From: Rhodoferax ferrireducens T118
Lineage (GTDB): Bacteria > Pseudomonadota > Gammaproteobacteria > Burkholderiales > Burkholderiaceae_C
Length of the DNA stretch: 64,000 bases
Direction of reading: 5' to 3'
Assembly (NCBI RefSeq): GCF_000013605.1
Contig: NC_007908.1
Coordinates: 1,240,001 to 1,304,000 of the forward strand
Position numbers and translations under genes: made by a program
Shown here: positions 62,254 through 64,000 of the stretch, piece by piece
How positions within the stretch are numbered: position 1 is the first letter of the stretch
How the letters are laid out: every line of letters starts with the position of its first letter
The notes under the pieces: model-generated
Database searches by the model: none
Told to the model about the DNA's origin: nothing
Seen by the model: only the letters and a program-made list of their open reading frames with translations

Positions 62254-63807
62254 ATGCACAGAAATATGGACAGCCGCATCCGCTTGCCGTTTTTGAAAGA
62301 GCGCGTGACCAGCGCCGCCAAGGCAGCCGAATGGATACAGGACGGCATGACGATAGGCATGAGCGGCTTTACCCGCGCGGGCGACGCCAAGGTCGTGCCC
62401 CTGGCGCTGGCCGAACGGGCGCGCCATGAAAAGCTGAAAATCACATTGATGACCGGTGCCTCCCTGGGCAGTGATGTCGACAGGACGCTGACCGAAGCGG
62501 GTGTGCTGGCCCGGCGTATCCCGTTCCAGGCCGATCCGGTGTTGCGCGCCGCCATCAACCGGGGTGAGGTGATGTATGTCGATCAGCACTTGTCGGAAAC
62601 GGTTGAACTGCTGCGCACCCGGCAGATGGCACCGATCGACATCGCCATCATCGAGGCCATCGCCATCACCGAGAGCGGCGCCATCATCCCGACCACGTCG
62701 GTCGGCAACAGTGCCAGTTTTGCGATTCTGGCGGACAAGGTGATTGTTGAAATCAACCTCACCCAGTCGCTGGAACTCGAAGGCTTGCACGACATCTTCA
62801 TCCCCAAGCACCGCCCGCGGCGCGAACCGATGCCTTTGATGACGCCGTATGACCGCATCGGCAGCACCGCGATCGAGATTCCGCCCGAAAAAATCGTGGC
62901 CATCGTCTTCACGGAAAAGCTCGACAGTTCCTCCACCATCCTGCCGCCCGACACGGAGACGGCGGCCATCGCGGCGCATCTGGTGAATTTTTTCAAGGAA
63001 GAAGTGGCACAAGGGCGCTTGAGCGAGAGCTTGCTGCCCATGCAGGCCGGCATCGGCACCATTGCCAACGCGGTGATGGCAGGGTTTATTGACAGCCCGT
63101 TCAAGCGCCTGACGATGTATTCCGAGGTGTTGCAAGACTCCACCTTTGACCTGTTCGATGCCGGCAAGCTCGACTTTGCGTCCGGCTCCTCGATCACCTT
63201 GTCGGCGGAAAAAAGCCGGCAAGTGTTCAACGACATCGGCAAGTACAAGGACCGGCTGGTGTTGCGTCCGCAAGAAGTCAGCAACCACCCCGAAATCATC
63301 CGGCGCCTGGGGCTCATCGCGATCAACACCGCGCTGGAAGCCGACATCTATGGCAACGTCAACTCCACCCATGTGCTGGGCACGCACATGATGAACGGCA
63401 TTGGCGGCTCGGGCGACTTTGCGCGCAACGCCTACCTGTCGGTGTTTGCGACCAAGTCGATTGCCAAGGGCGGCAAGATATCGAGCATCGTGCCGATGGT
63501 GTCGCATGTGGACCATACCGAACACGACGTGGACATCATCGTCACCGAAGTCGGCCTGGCCGATCTGCGTGGTCTGGCACCGCGCGAGCGTGCCGACATC
63601 ATCATTGACCGATGCGTGGCACAACCCTACCGGCAAATGTTGCAGGCTTACGTGGCGCGCGCGAAACAGCGTGGCGGCCACACGCCCCATATTCTGGAGG
63701 AAGCGCTCTCGTGGCATACCCGCTACCGCGACACGGGCTCCATGCTGACCAGCCAGATCACGCCCGATATCGGTTCTTACGAGAAAAGTGTTTCGCTATC
63801 TATTTAA
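62254..63807 (+). CDS. Acetyl-CoA hydrolase / CoA-transferase family protein
   Basis: This 517-residue enzyme is of the acetyl-CoA hydrolase/transferase family, similar to succinyl-CoA:acetate CoA-transferases that use a glutamyl-CoA intermediate. Landmarks are GMSGFTRAGDAKVVPLALAERA (about 34-55), IIEAIAITESGAIIPTTSVGNS (about 143-164, with a candidate Glu) and GGSGDFARNAYLSVFATKSIAKGGKISSIVPMVSHVDHTEHDVDIIVTEVGLADLRGLAPRERA (about 385-448). ATG 62254 has an AGAGGA site; a longer in-frame reading is unlikely. It is divergent from the MarR gene and probably under its control. Confidence 0.88.
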   Translation: MHRNMDSRIRLPFLKERVTSAAKAAEWIQDGMTIGMSGFTRAGDAKVVPLALAERARHEKLKITLMTGASLGSDVDRTLTEAGVLARRIPFQADPVLRAAINRGEVMYVDQHLSETVELLRTRQMAPIDIAIIEAIAITESGAIIPTTSVGNSASFAILADKVIVEINLTQSLELEGLHDIFIPKHRPRREPMPLMTPYDRIGSTAIEIPPEKIVAIVFTEKLDSSSTILPPDTETAAIAAHLVNFFKEEVAQGRLSESLLPMQAGIGTIANAVMAGFIDSPFKRLTMYSEVLQDSTFDLFDAGKLDFASGSSITLSAEKSRQVFNDIGKYKDRLVLRPQEVSNHPEIIRRLGLIAINTALEADIYGNVNSTHVLGTHMMNGIGGSGDFARNAYLSVFATKSIAKGGKISSIVPMVSHVDHTEHDVDIIVTEVGLADLRGLAPRERADIIIDRCVAQPYRQMLQAYVARAKQRGGHTPHILEEALSWHTRYRDTGSMLTSQITPDIGSYEKSVSLSI

Positions 63808-63887
63808 TAGCGTTTAAACTAATAAACACGGGGGCTGGTGGCTGATTCATTATAAATTCACAATGAACTCAGATGCCTGCCCAGTGC

Positions 63888-64000
63888 TCAAGTCAGTAAT
63901 TTGACCAGCATGTCCGGATGGATATGCAAGCCGGCGAGCCCTGCCACGCCCATGACAACGCCGAACGCCGTGGGCACCAAAGCGGCCCAGTACAGCGGCC
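63888..64000 (-). CDS. Membrane protein C-terminus, partial
   Basis: Only the end of the gene is in the window. The frame closing at TGA (63888-63890) reads AALVPTAFGVVMGVAGLAGLHIHPDMLVKLLT, a hydrophobic helix then a short tail. A second frame in the same span stops at 63893 but reads less like a membrane segment. The start lies beyond 64000. No family named. Confidence 0.4.
   Translation of the reverse strand, partial: PLYWAALVPTAFGVVMGVAGLAGLHIHPDMLVKLLT

Noticed and set aside
62236..63717. Minus-strand frame of 493 codons opposite the CoA-transferase gene
   Set aside because: Its composition (Arg/His/Gly-rich, no domains) is that of an antisense shadow in GC-rich coding DNA.

Overview
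The window looks like a chromosomal segment of a beta-proteobacterium, most likely Burkholderiales/Comamonadaceae (Rhodoferax- or Polaromonas-like). This rests on gene content: an N-type ATPase operon, tolQRA, an HpaR-like MarR gene, and the IS66/IS110/IS91/IS30 mix. It is an inference, not a phylogenetic result. No rRNA or tRNA gene was recognised.

Layout. (1) 1-5.3 kb is core-like: a small partial membrane/secreted protein, a ClC chloride channel, a PBP7-type D-Ala-D-Ala peptidase and tolQRA without the usual tolB-pal. (2) 5.7-13.1 kb holds a complete N-ATPase operon (atpD-C-Q-R-B-E-F-A-G) between two gene relics: a NuoE/HoxE-like fragment before it and a collapsed polyphosphate kinase 2 after it. 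(3) 13.77-17.86 kb is an IS66-type element with clear terminal inverted repeats and an 8-bp target duplication. An IS110/IS1111-type element, with a structured 3' non-coding part, sits inside it between tnpC and tnpB. (4) 19.5-25.2 kb is a Tn7-like transposition module (tnsA-tnsB-tnsC-tniQ) with overlapping genes. At 59.4-61.1 kb a second TniQ/TnsD-like gene follows an XRE regulator, and 61.2-61.4 kb carries repeats ending in TGACA that look like a TnsB-bound right end. The simplest reading is one Tn7-like island of about 42 kb (about 19 to 61.4 kb). I could not find the left end.

Cargo of the proposed island. 25-32 kb has small unknown genes, ParS/MbcA-like antitoxin-type proteins, and a LexA-box-controlled run containing an SRAP/HMCES-type peptidase and an MmcB-like PD-(D/E)XK protein. 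33.7-38.3 kb has integron-like gene cassettes with attC-like sites but no integrase: a HEPN-like protein, a putAbiC-like membrane protein, an IS30 element and an HNH protein. 38.6-42.6 kb has a frameshifted alkD, a thioredoxin gene and an IS91-type element with its tyrosine recombinase. 43.8-51.3 kb, all on the minus strand, runs sigma factor, unknown protein, ImmA/IrrE-UvrD-Fe-S protein, ubiquitin-like protein, E2, JAB peptidase, E1. This pairs a Bil/Bub-like ubiquitin conjugation cassette with a protease-helicase protein and its own sigma factor, and is the best candidate for an undescribed system. 52-59 kb has a MFS exporter, a retropepsin-like protease, a DUF3883-HIT-HNH operon, a thioredoxin-like protein and a secreted endonuclease-G-like nuclease.

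From 61.45 kb the sequence looks core-like again: a MarR-family repressor with two palindromic operators in the divergent promoter region, an acetyl-CoA hydrolase/CoA-transferase, and the end of a membrane protein.
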